DNA of 26,362 nucleotides from Syntrophaceae bacterium UBA6252. Its GTDB lineage: Bacteria; Desulfobacterota; Syntrophia; Syntrophales; UBA6807. The stretch is taken from contig DJVQ01000060.1 of assembly GCA_002441265.1 (NCBI GenBank), positions 47,473 through 73,834 on the forward strand, written 5' to 3'. Every line of letters begins with the position of its first letter. The stretch's first letter is position 1. Positions 1-7,850 of the stretch are shown in pieces. Position numbers and translations under genes: made by a program. The notes under the pieces are model-generated. The model had not been told where the DNA came from and ran no database searches. It saw only the letters and a program-made list of their open reading frames with translations.

Positions 1-133
1 GAGGCGGCGTGAGCACGTCCGCGACGAAGGATGAAACGATGGTGCCGAAAGCCGCGCCGATGACTATACCCACCGCCATGTCGACGACGTTGCCGCGCAT
101 GGCGAATTCTTTGAATTCTTTCATCATTCCCAT
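1..133 (-). CDS. mscL: Large-conductance mechanosensitive channel MscL, 5' end (partial)
   Basis: This minus-strand reading frame runs off the left edge of the window, so only the first 44 codons are visible. The protein starts MGMMKEFKEFAMRGN and continues with VVDMAVGIVIGAAFG and a following TIVSSFVADVLTPP. That is the N-terminal helix and first membrane segment of MscL, a homopentameric inner-membrane pore that opens under high membrane tension during osmotic downshock. I placed the start at 133 because AAGGAGGG lies about 7 bases upstream. An in-frame ATG at 139 would sit almost on top of that ribosome binding site. The family is about 130-150 residues long, so roughly two thirds of the gene is outside the window. 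The identification rests on a very conserved segment and is secure. Confidence 0.93.
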   Translation of the reverse strand, partial: MGMMKEFKEFAMRGNVVDMAVGIVIGAAFGTIVSSFVADVLTPP

Positions 134-701
134 GTTCATCCCCTCCTTGCCGGTATGGCGATTCATGATGGCGATGACCGCGATCCCTGCGGCGGCCGTC
201 ACGGCTGAGCCTGACAACGAAGCGAACAATCCATTTGAACGGGTACCGTCCGTCCGCTGCAGGCCGACACCCTCCACAATCGGAAAACCGATCGAGCCCT
301 GCGTAGAAATGTAGCAGTATTTTCAACGGGATTCTATAGATATTTTTATAGGGACGGACACCGTGCCCCGCATGCCGCCGTCAGGATTTCCTTGACAGGC
401 AAAACCTCCCCTCTATATGCTCTTTTATGGGAAGCATCATGTTTCATGAAAAACAGCGGGACAGTTGCATTGTCCCCGTGATTTCCGGCTGCCTTCCGCC
501 GCGACAGGAACCCCGTTTCCGGGGCCGCCGCGGCGGGGTGACGAAACGCCGCCTGCACATGGAGGGCCGTGCGCTCCGGATTTCCATCCCGGGTACTTCC
601 CTCCTCCTGCGCTTCATCCGTCGCCCGAAAAACGATTTCAACCCCGTTGACACAGGTGCATGCCGCACCTGGCGATCGGGTACCCGAAAGCCTTCGCTCC
701 C
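134..701. other. Intergenic region between mscL and the L,D-transpeptidase gene
   Basis: This stretch separates two divergent genes. Short frames on both strands have no recognisable protein and no good ribosome binding site. It holds a small AT-rich palindrome (CTATA at 334-338, TATAG at 347-351) and a short hairpin (GGGACA at 458-463, TGTCCC at 471-476) without a T run. I do not see a clear promoter for either neighbour. Confidence 0.5.
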
Positions 702-1859
702 ATGACCGTTGCACGGACATTTTTTCGCTTTTTCCGCTGCGCCCTCGTCATTGCCGTCTTTTCATCCGCTCCGTGGGCGGCGGCTGAAACCCCTTCGGCA
801 GAGGGAACGATCTGCCGGCCGCAGGCGCTGGAGAACGCCCTTTCCCGTTATCGATACCTTGAGGCTCAGGGCGGCTGGCCCCGGGTTCCGGCGGGCCCGA
901 CGCTGCGTGAAGGAGACCGGAATAAGCGTATTTCTTTTCTGAAACGGCGATTGACGGCAAGCGGGGACCTGACCGCGCCGGCGGGTCGGGCGGATGTTTT
1001 CGACGGGATTCTCGAGGCGGCCGTGAAAAAATTCCAGTCCCGTCACGGCCTGCAGGCCGACGGTCTGGTCGGGGTCAAGACCCTGAGGGAGCTGAACGCG
1101 CCGATCATCAAACGGATTCAGCAGCTCGCCGCGAGCATTCGACGCTGCAGGCGCCTTCCCGTTCTTCCGGATCGCCGCCACATCCTGGTGAACATCGCCG
1201 ATTTCACTCTCAAGCTGTTCGAAGACGGCAAACTCCGGCTCTCCATGCCGGTGATCGTAGGCACCGCCTACCGGCAAACCCCGGTGGTCTGCGGTCGCAT
1301 CTCGTCGCTGGTGATCAATCCGTATTGGAATGTGCCGCTTGTCATCGCCATCGAGGATATTATCCCGAAGATCAGGGAAAATCCGGAGTATCTCCGGCGA
1401 TCACACTTCCGGGTATTGCAGGACTGGGAGACCGGAGAGGAGGTCGATGCGGCCGAAATCGACTGGGCGAATCTGTCGCCGGAAAGTTTTCCCTACTGGC
1501 TTCGTCAGGATCCCGGCCCGGACAATCCCCTTGGCCGTGTGAAGTTTTCCTTTCCAAACCCTTATGGTCTCTTCCTGCACGATACCCCCGCCGGAGAGCT
1601 GTTCCGGAACGAGGTGCGCACCTTCAGCTCCGGCTGCATTCGACTGGCGAGACCTCTGGGGCTTGCCGTCTATCTCCTTCAGGGCACCCCGTTGGGTTCC
1701 ATGGAGGCCCTGACCGCCGCCATCTCCTTCAACGGCACACAGAGGCTGGACATTCCTTCGCCCATCGCCGTTCAAATTGTTTACCTGACCGCATGGATCG
1801 ACGCCGACGGAACGATTCAATTCCGGCCCGATATCTACAACTGGGATCCGGCCCTCTGA
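702..1859 (+). CDS. L,D-transpeptidase (YcbB/LdtD-like) with peptidoglycan-binding domain
   Basis: A 385-residue exported enzyme predicted to form 3-3 cross-links in peptidoglycan in the periplasm. The N-terminus has basic residues, a hydrophobic stretch and an AWAAA-type cleavage site, so it carries a signal peptide. A PG_binding_1-like domain follows at about residues 80-135 (AVKKFQSRHGLQADGLVG). The YkuD catalytic domain occupies about 160-325. It has the catalytic motif HDTP (His about 293) followed by RTFSSGCIRLARP with the nucleophilic cysteine at about 312. The domain order and the HDTP...SSGCIR pattern are those of the long YcbB/LdtD group, although this protein is shorter than E. coli YcbB (about 600 residues). 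I chose the ATG at 702 because it begins the signal peptide. An in-frame alternative at 660 would add a non-signal extension. No strong ribosome binding site is visible, so the start is less sure than the function. Confidence 0.88.
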   Translation: MTVARTFFRFFRCALVIAVFSSAPWAAAETPSAEGTICRPQALENALSRYRYLEAQGGWPRVPAGPTLREGDRNKRISFLKRRLTASGDLTAPAGRADVFDGILEAAVKKFQSRHGLQADGLVGVKTLRELNAPIIKRIQQLAASIRRCRRLPVLPDRRHILVNIADFTLKLFEDGKLRLSMPVIVGTAYRQTPVVCGRISSLVINPYWNVPLVIAIEDIIPKIRENPEYLRRSHFRVLQDWETGEEVDAAEIDWANLSPESFPYWLRQDPGPDNPLGRVKFSFPNPYGLFLHDTPAGELFRNEVRTFSSGCIRLARPLGLAVYLLQGTPLGSMEALTAAISFNGTQRLDIPSPIAVQIVYLTAWIDADGTIQFRPDIYNWDPAL

Positions 1860-2093
1860 TGTCGTAAGCCCCGGGACGGCGACGTCATCACGGTTCCCGA
1901 TGGAGCCTGAGGAAACTTCGGGGAAAGGAAAACGAAATTCCGGAAGACGCGGCGCTTCGCCGATGAACGCCGCCGACGGTCGTCCTATGGGCAGGGTCCC
2001 GCCGGCCGGTCAAGCCGGATGCGCGATCCCCGTGACGGTATCGGGATGAAGGAAACGACCCCCTCCGTCCGACGACGGATATTTCACCGGTTT

Positions 2094-2354
2094 CTACCCG
2101 GATTCTTTCTCGCCCGATATTTTGTTATAGAGCCAGGCAAAGATCGCCCCGCCGATCAGACCGTCGAAAAAAGCCCAGATCAACCCGATGACGCTGCCCA
2201 TGGGAGAGATCGAGTATCCGCGGTACACTCTTCCGAGGAGCGTCACGCTCGCCGAGCTCCCTTCAAATGCGATGATCCACCACGTCAGGAAGAACAATCC
2301 AAGTCCCCAGACGATGCCGCATGTCAATGCAAACGCCTTGATGTTGAGCTTCAT
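2094..2354 (-). CDS. Small two-helix membrane protein, bacteriophage-holin-like family
   Basis: An 86-residue protein with two clear membrane helices, at about residues 7-29 and 53-78. The second helix carries small residues and ends in a short basic/acidic tail. From memory, similar proteins from deltaproteobacteria (conserved core around LTWWIIAFEG, RVYRGYSISPMGS and WAFFDGLIGG) are annotated as bacteriophage holin, but they occur as single chromosomal genes and not in phage lysis cassettes. There is no endolysin or other phage gene next to it, so a lysis role is not supported. The ribosome binding site GGAGGG lies just upstream of the ATG. It is transcribed alone on the minus strand, about 250 bases downstream of the prenyltransferase gene. 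The real function is unknown. Confidence 0.75.
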   Translation of the reverse strand: MKLNIKAFALTCGIVWGLGLFFLTWWIIAFEGSSASVTLLGRVYRGYSISPMGSVIGLIWAFFDGLIGGAIFAWLYNKISGEKESG

Positions 2355-2609
2355 GATTTTATCCCTCCTTCATTCCCAAAAGCGACTTTGTCTGATGATG
2401 TCTCCTTCTCCTTCCTCCGGGCCTTCTCTTCAACGTTTGAAGCGGTCGTTGCCTTTCATGTTGAAATCCGTGCCGGCGCGCGCACAAACCGCGGCCGAGC
2501 CGGAATTCATGCTTTACGGGCATGGAATTCGCGCGCCTGACCTTCTTTCCCGTCCATCATGATTCCCTTGACGGCGCAGGGTTCGTTTCACCCCGCCCGC
2601 CGTTGGGGG

Positions 2610-3503
2610 TCACGCCATGAAAAAACCCACCGCGACAAGAATCGGACTCAGAATGTTGATCAGCACGTTCATTCCCATGTAAGGGATGAGCTTTTCGATG
2701 TTATTGGAGAATCGATAGGCGCCGATGAAAGTGGGCACCGCGATGGTGACGGCGATCAGGCCGATCAGCGAAGAGCGGGGCATGTATCCGGAAACGACTC
2801 CCAGAACGATGGAAAGATAGGCAAGGAATAAAAACAGTCCGAAGACGAGGCTGCTCCCGCTTCTTCCCAGTACGATGAGAAGATGCTTTCTTCCGACGCT
2901 TTTGTCCGCTTCGACGTCGGGAAACTGATTGAGCAGCAGCAGATTGTTGACCAGGAAAAAGGGAACCATGGATGCGATGAAGCTGGTCCAGGAATATTCT
3001 CCCGTAAGACAGAAATGTGTCCCGATGACCATGAGCGGACCGAATCCCAGCCCCGGAGAGATCAGGCAGAGAAAAGGGCTCCGAACGATCCAGGGGGTAT
3101 ATGCGGCGACGAGAATCAGTCCGGGGATGTAAAGGGGCAGGATGGCGGCGCCCCTGATGTAAAGAAAAAACAGTCCGATGATCGCCGTGATCAGAAGCGT
3201 GATTACGGCGACGGCGATCGTCGTTCCCGCCATCCCGGGCATTTTCGGAAGCGTTCCGGTGCCGCCGCTGAAGGGCGTGCGTTTCGTTATCAGGTCCAGT
3301 CCGCTTTTGAAATCGAAATATTCGTTGAAGGTGTTCACGCTGATATGCGCCGAGATCGCCCCGACCAGAATCAGGACGAAGTAGGCCCAGTTGATCTCCC
3401 GATTGGACCAGAATGCCGTTCCAAGGCCCAGCAGAACGCAGGCCGGAGTCAAAATAAGAAAGGACATCCGCATAGGACCCAGCAGGCCGCCAAGATAGCT
3501 CAT
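2610..3503 (-). CDS. UbiA/MenA-family prenyltransferase
   Basis: A 297-residue integral membrane protein with about eight or nine hydrophobic helices. The UbiA superfamily attaches a polyprenyl chain to an aromatic acceptor, for example in menaquinone synthesis. The first aspartate-rich motif is NTFNEYFDFKSGLD, an N-x3-D-x3-D arrangement after the second helix. The second is DVEADKSVGRKHL near the middle. Both bind Mg2+ and the prenyl diphosphate in known members. I chose the ATG at 3503 because GGGAGAG lies about 9 bases upstream. Longer in-frame starts up to 3671 add a basic, low-complexity stretch and are unlikely. The closest functional guess is 1,4-dihydroxy-2-naphthoate prenyltransferase (MenA), but no men genes flank it, so I give no gene symbol. 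Its product could feed the quinone pool used by the hydrogenase cytochrome b encoded nearby, which is inference. Confidence 0.85.
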   Translation of the reverse strand: MSYLGGLLGPMRMSFLILTPACVLLGLGTAFWSNREINWAYFVLILVGAISAHISVNTFNEYFDFKSGLDLITKRTPFSGGTGTLPKMPGMAGTTIAVAVITLLITAIIGLFFLYIRGAAILPLYIPGLILVAAYTPWIVRSPFLCLISPGLGFGPLMVIGTHFCLTGEYSWTSFIASMVPFFLVNNLLLLNQFPDVEADKSVGRKHLLIVLGRSGSSLVFGLFLFLAYLSIVLGVVSGYMPRSSLIGLIAVTIAVPTFIGAYRFSNNIEKLIPYMGMNVLINILSPILVAVGFFMA

Positions 3504-3730
3504 TTGATACATCTCTCCCGATTCGAAATTGATTGTTCCCCCCCGGGTGATCTTCTCGAAAAAAGCGGATTCACCCCTCCGCCGCTTTTTACGATCCTTC
3601 TTGCCTTGTGTCCCGCCTGAACGCCGCCGTCGGGCGGGAATCGCCGCGCGACAGTTTCCAGTCACCGTCAACGGGAAGATCCGCCGTGCCGATTTCCACC
3701 GATTCCTGAAACAAACCGGCGAAGCTTCCC

Positions 3731-3773
3731 AACCATGACAAAGTACGAGGGAACCGTCAATAAAAATTTGGCC
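3731..3773. repeat. Dispersed 43-bp motif, copy 1
   Basis: The first 15 bases (AACCATGACAAAGTA) are identical to copy 2 at 12368-12410. Over 43 bases about 33 match. Read on the minus strand it begins near TTGACGG and ends in TTTGTCATGGTT. It lies about 230 bases upstream of the prenyltransferase start, in the same orientation relative to its downstream gene as copy 2. Confidence 0.5.
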
Positions 3774-3878
3774 TTACTCCCTGCGATCCTTCATGAAAAT
3801 CCGTGGAGTGCATCGCAAGATGAAAGAACGGCATTGTCGCGGGGAGGGACGTTGTTGCCCTCGCCGGCCGCATCCATA

Positions 3879-4403
3879 TCACAGCGGTACGTATGTCGGG
3901 AAGGTGTGGAGCCTGCTTTCCGAGAAGAAGGGATGAAAACCGAATCCCTCCGCCTGGCCGGTGGTGACGTTCATGACGAACACCGTGACGGCGAAGGCCT
4001 GCGTACCCGAATGCCAGATTTCGCACCACATGCGGCTTCCGGGGAGGGTCTTGCCGTAAAGCGTGGAGAGAAAATCGATCTTCATGGCGTAGGGGGAGAC
4101 GGTTCCGATTACGGTGCGGAAGTTGTACGTGACCAGATCCCTTCCTGAATGTTCCTCCCCGGGATTGGACACGATCACGGGTGTGGTCGGTATTTTATAC
4201 CACATTCCATCTTCCGTGACGAGGTCCAGGGTGAGTCCTGTGATTTGCGTACTGGACAGGTTCGTGATGGCAAGGCCTGTGGTCCACCCGCCTGCATTGA
4301 CGACGTAGGGAATCCGGACGACCATGTCGGTTGCCGTGAAACCGGTCGCCGCCGCACCGAGGATAAAAGCCGCCGTAATCATGAAGAATGCCGCTTTTTT
4401 CAT
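3879..4403 (-). CDS. Secreted protein of unknown function
   Basis: A 174-residue protein with a clear signal peptide (MKKAAFFMITAAFILGAAA, cleavage probably near TGFTA). The mature part is rich in beta-prone residues, with Gly, Thr and aromatic residues and a single cysteine. It begins with a segment containing IPYVVNAGGWTTGLAITNLS, a pattern I have seen in exported beta-sandwich-like proteins of deltaproteobacteria, though I cannot name a family. The start at 4403 is fixed by GAGGAGAGG about 4-8 bases upstream. The upstream in-frame ATG at 4418 itself overlaps this ribosome binding site. It is monocistronic by position: the next gene on its strand starts about 375 bases further on, and the region upstream is about 600 bases of non-coding DNA. 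It is probably periplasmic or extracellular. Confidence 0.7.
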   Translation of the reverse strand: MKKAAFFMITAAFILGAAATGFTATDMVVRIPYVVNAGGWTTGLAITNLSSTQITGLTLDLVTEDGMWYKIPTTPVIVSNPGEEHSGRDLVTYNFRTVIGTVSPYAMKIDFLSTLYGKTLPGSRMWCEIWHSGTQAFAVTVFVMNVTTGQAEGFGFHPFFSESRLHTFPTYVPL

Positions 4404-4772
4404 GGGTCCTCTCCTCATTGTTTTTCTTGAGAAAACATTTTTTCACAAAGGGAGGGAAAAAGCAAAGAAGCGGCGGGCGGCGGCATGCGCGCCCTTTGGT
4501 CGGCGTTGCAGGGTCATCCGGTTTGCCGCGGTCTGACAAATTCAGGAGCAGGAATGGAGACAACCGGCGGGATGGAACGTCGGCGTTCGGCAATCCATGT
4601 CCGGCGGCGCACGGTTCCCGGAAAGTGCCGCCGGGAAGGTCCCGCGGCGTTCCCTGGGGACCGGGCCGGATTTCCGGCCGGTGCAGGCTGTTGCGGCTGC
4701 CGCCGTCCGGCATGTTTTGCCGGTGAAAACATCCCGTTTCGAAATTCATCGTAACAGGCCGGCTTATAATGC

Positions 4773-4800
4773 TTGACAATGTGCATTGTATAGCATATTA
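4773..4800 (+). promoter_or_regulatory. Putative promoter and overlapping palindrome for the hydrogenase operon
   Basis: TTGACA at 4773-4778 matches a -35 box exactly. About 16-17 bases downstream lies an AT-rich hexamer (ATATTA/TATTAG) that could serve as a weak -10. The palindrome ACAATG-TG-CATTGT (4776-4789) overlaps the -35 box, as an operator would. The distance to the hydrogenase start is about 220 bases. This is a sequence-only call. Confidence 0.4.
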
Positions 4801-4924
4801 GACCGTTGATATGGTGTTACGATTATAAGAATAGTAGCACCACCATTGTCATATCTATTTATTACAGCATGTTGCCTTTCCATTCGCTGGGTTCATGATT
4901 TGTGAATCTCCAGGGGGTTTTTCA

Positions 4925-5011
4925 ATGCGTCATTCCGGAATGTCGTCGGACGCAGTGAAAAGGCCGCATGCGGCCCGGCGCGTTCCGGTTGAAATGAAAA
5001 CAGGGAGGTGA
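4925..5011 (+). CDS. Possible 28-residue leader ORF upstream of the hydrogenase gene
   Basis: An ATG at 4925, preceded by AGGGGG with 7 bases of spacing, opens a 28-codon frame ending in TGA at 5009-5011. The stop overlaps the GGGAGGTGA ribosome binding site of the hydrogenase gene, whose TTG start is 6 bases further on. The peptide is basic (MRHSGMSSDAVKRP at its N-terminus) and resembles nothing I recognise. The spacing would permit translational coupling to the weak TTG start, but the frame may also be chance. Confidence 0.25.
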   Translation: MRHSGMSSDAVKRPHAARRVPVEMKTGR

Positions 5012-5017
5012 ACCACA

Positions 5018-6301
5018 TTGAACGTGGAGGTGAAAACGTATCGCAAGGGGGAAATCCCCGGTATCATCGCCATCGACGGACAGAATTGCAGGGGTTGCGA
5101 CGCCTGCAAGCGATACTGTCCCACGGGGGCCATCACCGGGATGTTTGGTGCCACCCACAGAATCGACAGGGATCGCTGTATCAGTTGCGGTCAGTGTCTG
5201 ATCAACTGTCCTTTCGGGGCGCCGTATGAAACGGTCGATACGGTCGAGGAGGTTCAGGCGAAACTCGGGGATAAGCGCTATACCGTTGCCGCGATCATCG
5301 CACCGGCCGTTCGCGTGGCTGTGGGAGAGCCCTTCGGCCTGCCCGCCGGGAGTCTCGTTACGGGTAAAATGTACGGCGCCATGAGAAAAGCCGGTTTTGT
5401 GATCGTGGACAACAATTTTGCGGCGGACCTGACCATCATGGAAGAGGGGACGGAATTCATTCAAAGGGCGCGTCATGCCCTGTTTGGAGAAAAAGCGGAG
5501 CACGGCGGAGAAATCGGTCCCCTTCCGCAATTCACATCCTGTTGTCCGGCCTGGGTCCGGTTTGTGGAAACGAACTATCCGTCTCTGATTCCGCACTTGT
5601 CATCGGCGAAATCGCCCCAGCAGATGGCCGGTGCCGTGGCCAAGACATACGGGGCGGAGCGTATTTTCAAGGTGGACCCGGAATTCATTTATACCGTTGG
5701 CGTCATGCCGTGTACGGCCAAGAAGTTTGAAGCGTCCCGTCCCGAATTCCAATCGGCCTGCAACTTTGTGAAAGAGAGAGGCGGCGCTTCACCGGGCACG
5801 CCCTATCCGGACGTCGATACGGTTCTTACGACCAGGGATCTGGCGCGTCTGCTGAAGCGGATGAAGATCGATCTGGCTGCGGAGAACAATGCCGAAGGAG
5901 GCACGCTGTTCGCGGAATATACCGGGGCGGGGACCATCTTCGGCAACACGGGTGGCGTTATGGAAGCCGCCCTGAGAACCGCCTACGTCGTTCTCACGGG
6001 AAACAATCTGGCAAAACTTGAATTCGAGGAAGTGCGCGGCCTGAGGGGGGTCAAAAGCGCCTCCATTCAACTGCGGGATGCGAAGTACGGCAAGGACGTG
6101 ACCCTGAAGGTCGCCGTGGTGCATGACATTCGGGCGAATATCCGTCCCATTGTCGAGGATGTCCTCGCCGGACGTTCACCCTATCATTTCATCGAGGTGA
6201 TGAATTGTCCCGGCGGATGCATCAACGGCGGAGGCCAGCCCATCTGCGACACCGGCTCCTCGTGGATCGGCCGGATCCTGCCGTCGTTCGCCTGGTCATG
6301 A
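5018..6301 (+). CDS. hydA: [FeFe] hydrogenase catalytic (large) subunit
   Basis: A 427-residue iron hydrogenase that interconverts H2 with protons and electrons at an H-cluster. Two ferredoxin-type [4Fe-4S] motifs lie near the N-terminus (Cys 24/27/30/34 and 54/57/60/64). The three H-cluster signatures are complete: TSCCPAW at 173-179, MPCTAKKFE at 230-238, and MNCPGGCINGGGQP with Cys 397 and 401. The length and two-cluster architecture match the Desulfovibrio periplasmic HydA type. The C-terminal tail after GGGQP is shorter than in Desulfovibrio. The start is a TTG at 5018, supported by GGGAGGTGA 6 bases upstream. The subunit has no signal peptide of its own, so export would rely on the Tat signal of the small subunit encoded 17 bases downstream. 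No HydE/F/G maturation gene lies in the window, so maturation must be encoded elsewhere. Confidence 0.95.
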   Translation: MNVEVKTYRKGEIPGIIAIDGQNCRGCDACKRYCPTGAITGMFGATHRIDRDRCISCGQCLINCPFGAPYETVDTVEEVQAKLGDKRYTVAAIIAPAVRVAVGEPFGLPAGSLVTGKMYGAMRKAGFVIVDNNFAADLTIMEEGTEFIQRARHALFGEKAEHGGEIGPLPQFTSCCPAWVRFVETNYPSLIPHLSSAKSPQQMAGAVAKTYGAERIFKVDPEFIYTVGVMPCTAKKFEASRPEFQSACNFVKERGGASPGTPYPDVDTVLTTRDLARLLKRMKIDLAAENNAEGGTLFAEYTGAGTIFGNTGGVMEAALRTAYVVLTGNNLAKLEFEEVRGLRGVKSASIQLRDAKYGKDVTLKVAVVHDIRANIRPIVEDVLAGRSPYHFIEVMNCPGGCINGGGQPICDTGSSWIGRILPSFAWS

Positions 6302-6318
6302 GAAAAGGAGGAAACAAC

Positions 6319-6645
6319 ATGAGCGAAAAGAAGAAACCTTATGATTATGTCGAAAGCCCCTTCATGTTGACGAGAAGGGAATTCGTCATCATCGGCGGCA
6401 TCATCATCGCGCTTCTGGCTGTCCCGGTAGTCTGGCTCAGATCCGCCCTGGTCAACCGCAATTATTATATCAAGGCAAGAACCAAAGGTCTGTATCAGGA
6501 TGATGTCTCCTCCAAGATACGCATGAGCCATGAGAATCCGGCCATTGCCAGATTCTACAAGGAATTTGCCGGGCATCCCCTGAGCGCGGTATCGGAGGAA
6601 CTGTTGCACACCACCTATGTCAATCGAATGAATGCGCTTTCATGA
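6319..6645 (+). CDS. hydB: [FeFe] hydrogenase small subunit with Tat signal
   Basis: A 108-residue protein matching the iron-hydrogenase small subunit, which wraps around the catalytic subunit in the periplasmic enzyme. The N-terminus has a twin-arginine motif (LTRREFVII) followed by a long hydrophobic helix (about residues 22-42). It can direct Tat export of the folded heterodimer and, because no clear cleavage site follows, may stay as a membrane anchor. The C-terminal part (NPAIARFYKEFAGHPLSAVS, then LLHTTY) aligns in pattern with the Desulfovibrio HydB core (ALYKSYLEKPLGHKSHDLLHTHW). The start at 6319 is set by AAAGGAGG with a 6-base spacer. A longer in-frame opening from 6205 lies inside hydA and is not the start. 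The cytochrome b gene follows 13 bases later. Confidence 0.88.
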   Translation: MSEKKKPYDYVESPFMLTRREFVIIGGIIIALLAVPVVWLRSALVNRNYYIKARTKGLYQDDVSSKIRMSHENPAIARFYKEFAGHPLSAVSEELLHTTYVNRMNALS

Positions 6646-6658
6646 AAGGAGCATCATC

Positions 6659-7306
6659 ATGACCGATTCTTCCTTCATTCTGAAACACCCCATGCAGGTC
6701 AGGGTTTTTCACTTCATTCTTGCCGTGAGCTTTCTGACGCTGGCCGTGACGGGTATCATCCTGTTCCAGAAACCTCTTCAGGAAGCGGCGATGAACACCG
6801 TCATACAGATTCATGTCGTTGCCGGGGTCGTCATGACCCTGGATGCCCTTGCCTTCCTTTTTCTTGCGTTCGATCGGGTCGTCATGTTCACGAAACGGGT
6901 GTTCACGTTTTCCGGCAATGATCTCAAATGGTTCACCGTCCTGGGAGGATATCCCCAGAAGATCCTCCTCCATAAGAAAGTTGAGGTCCCCCCCATGGGA
7001 AAATACAATGCCGGCCAGAAGCTTTTCGGTATTTTCGTCCTCGTCGGCGGGACCCTTCTCATTCTTTCGGGATGGGCGCTTTGGACCCTGCCCCACATCA
7101 TACCCCACGGGGACACGTCCATGATCGGCACAATCCATCTGTATGTGAGCTGGATTCTCATCCTCTTTCTGCTTGTCCATCTCTTTCTGGGCATCTACAT
7201 GGTGGATGATTTCAAGGCGATGTTCCTCCATGGCAGGATCCCGTACGAGGATGCCGCGGAGAAGTCCCCGTTGTGGGTAAAAAACGATATCTGCAAGATC
7301 GGTTGA
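6659..7306 (+). CDS. Cytochrome b subunit of the hydrogenase (formate dehydrogenase gamma/cyt b561 type)
   Basis: A 215-residue membrane protein with four predicted helices, resembling the di-haem cytochrome b subunits of formate dehydrogenases and hydrogenases. Candidate haem-ligand histidines sit in the helices: HPMQVRVFHFIL in the first, QIHVVAGVVM in the second, and IHLYVSW and LVHLFLG in the last. It would take electrons from the periplasmic hydrogenase to menaquinone, or run in reverse. The start at 6659 follows AAAGGA with about 8 bases of spacing, 13 bases after the hydB stop, so hydA-hydB-cytochrome b form one operon. A strong hairpin lies about 45 bases after the stop. Coupling of [FeFe] hydrogenase to a cytochrome b is expected in syntrophs that use reverse electron transfer, but the direction here is inference. 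Confidence 0.85.
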   Translation: MTDSSFILKHPMQVRVFHFILAVSFLTLAVTGIILFQKPLQEAAMNTVIQIHVVAGVVMTLDALAFLFLAFDRVVMFTKRVFTFSGNDLKWFTVLGGYPQKILLHKKVEVPPMGKYNAGQKLFGIFVLVGGTLLILSGWALWTLPHIIPHGDTSMIGTIHLYVSWILILFLLVHLFLGIYMVDDFKAMFLHGRIPYEDAAEKSPLWVKNDICKIG

Positions 7307-7350
7307 ATCTTGCCTGTCCCCTTGGCTGTATCAGCCGATGAGCATGGAGA

Positions 7351-7380
7351 AACGCGGCCGGCTCCCAAGCCGGCCGCGTT
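7351..7380 (+). terminator. Hairpin terminator after the hydrogenase operon
   Basis: A perfect 12-base-pair GC-rich stem (7351-7362 with 7369-7380) and a 6-base loop lie 45 bases after the cytochrome b stop. There is only a short T tract, so termination strength is uncertain. The hairpin is near symmetric. Confidence 0.6.
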
Positions 7381-7731
7381 CTCATGACGGTTGATCCGTA
7401 CCTGCCCGTCCTTGTGGATCCATCCTCTCTTGCCCCCGAAAACCCGAACCGGTCCAGGTCTGAGGCGACGCCCCGGCCCGTCTTTTTCACCATGCGAAAA
7501 ATTGTGATGTACGGGACGACCGTCTTCGACCAGGAAACGGTCATCCCCCGTTTGAAGAGCGTAAAGAAGACTACCTCAAGGTCATAACCTACGTAATGGT
7601 AGTATAAAATGATCTGCATTACCTTCAAGTAAAAAAATTTGCACGCCCTTCCGAAGCGACTGCAACATCAGTGTCGTCATATTGATAAATAATTAAATCA
7701 GTTATAATGATTTTTTCGTACGGCCTGCTTC

Positions 7732-7746
7732 TGGCACCAATCTTGC
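7732..7746 (+). promoter_or_regulatory. Sigma-54 (-24/-12) promoter for amtB-glnK
   Basis: TGGCAC (7732-7737), five bases, then TTGC (7743-7746) gives the GG-N10-GC spacing of sigma-54 promoters. Only the G after TGGCAC deviates from TGGCACG. Transcription would start near 7758, leaving a leader of about 90 bases before the amtB start at 7851. This is the expected control for an ammonium transporter through NtrC-type activation. Confidence 0.75.
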
Positions 7747-7850
7747 CTTCCTACAATATTGTAATATGAAGAACGGACGTTCTCCGGAGGATCAGGATGT
7801 CTTTCCGGATATCGCCATTGTTCAATTCTCATCTTTCAAGGAGGTCACAC

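Larger units (their letters stand above)
4404..5017. other. Intergenic region upstream of the hydrogenase operon
   Basis: About 600 bases separate the secreted protein gene from the divergent hydrogenase operon. The left part (to about 4750) is GC-rich with overlapping frames but no convincing protein. The right part (about 4760-4870) turns AT-rich and contains a plausible promoter and a palindrome. A short open frame with a ribosome binding site (4925-5011) lies immediately before the hydrogenase start. These three items are listed separately. Confidence 0.5.
7307..7850. other. Intergenic region between the hydrogenase operon and amtB
   Basis: It contains the hydrogenase operon terminator (7351-7380) and the sigma-54 promoter of amtB (7732-7746). 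About 67 bases upstream of that promoter is an inverted TTGCA/TGCAA pair (7639-7643 and 7661-7665) that could be an activator site. The part from about 7590 on is AT-rich. Short open frames here show no recognisable protein. Confidence 0.5.

Noticed and set aside
2883..3620. 245-codon plus-strand frame opposite the prenyltransferase
   Set aside because: It is highly polar with no domain, opposite a membrane protein with both aspartate-rich motifs.
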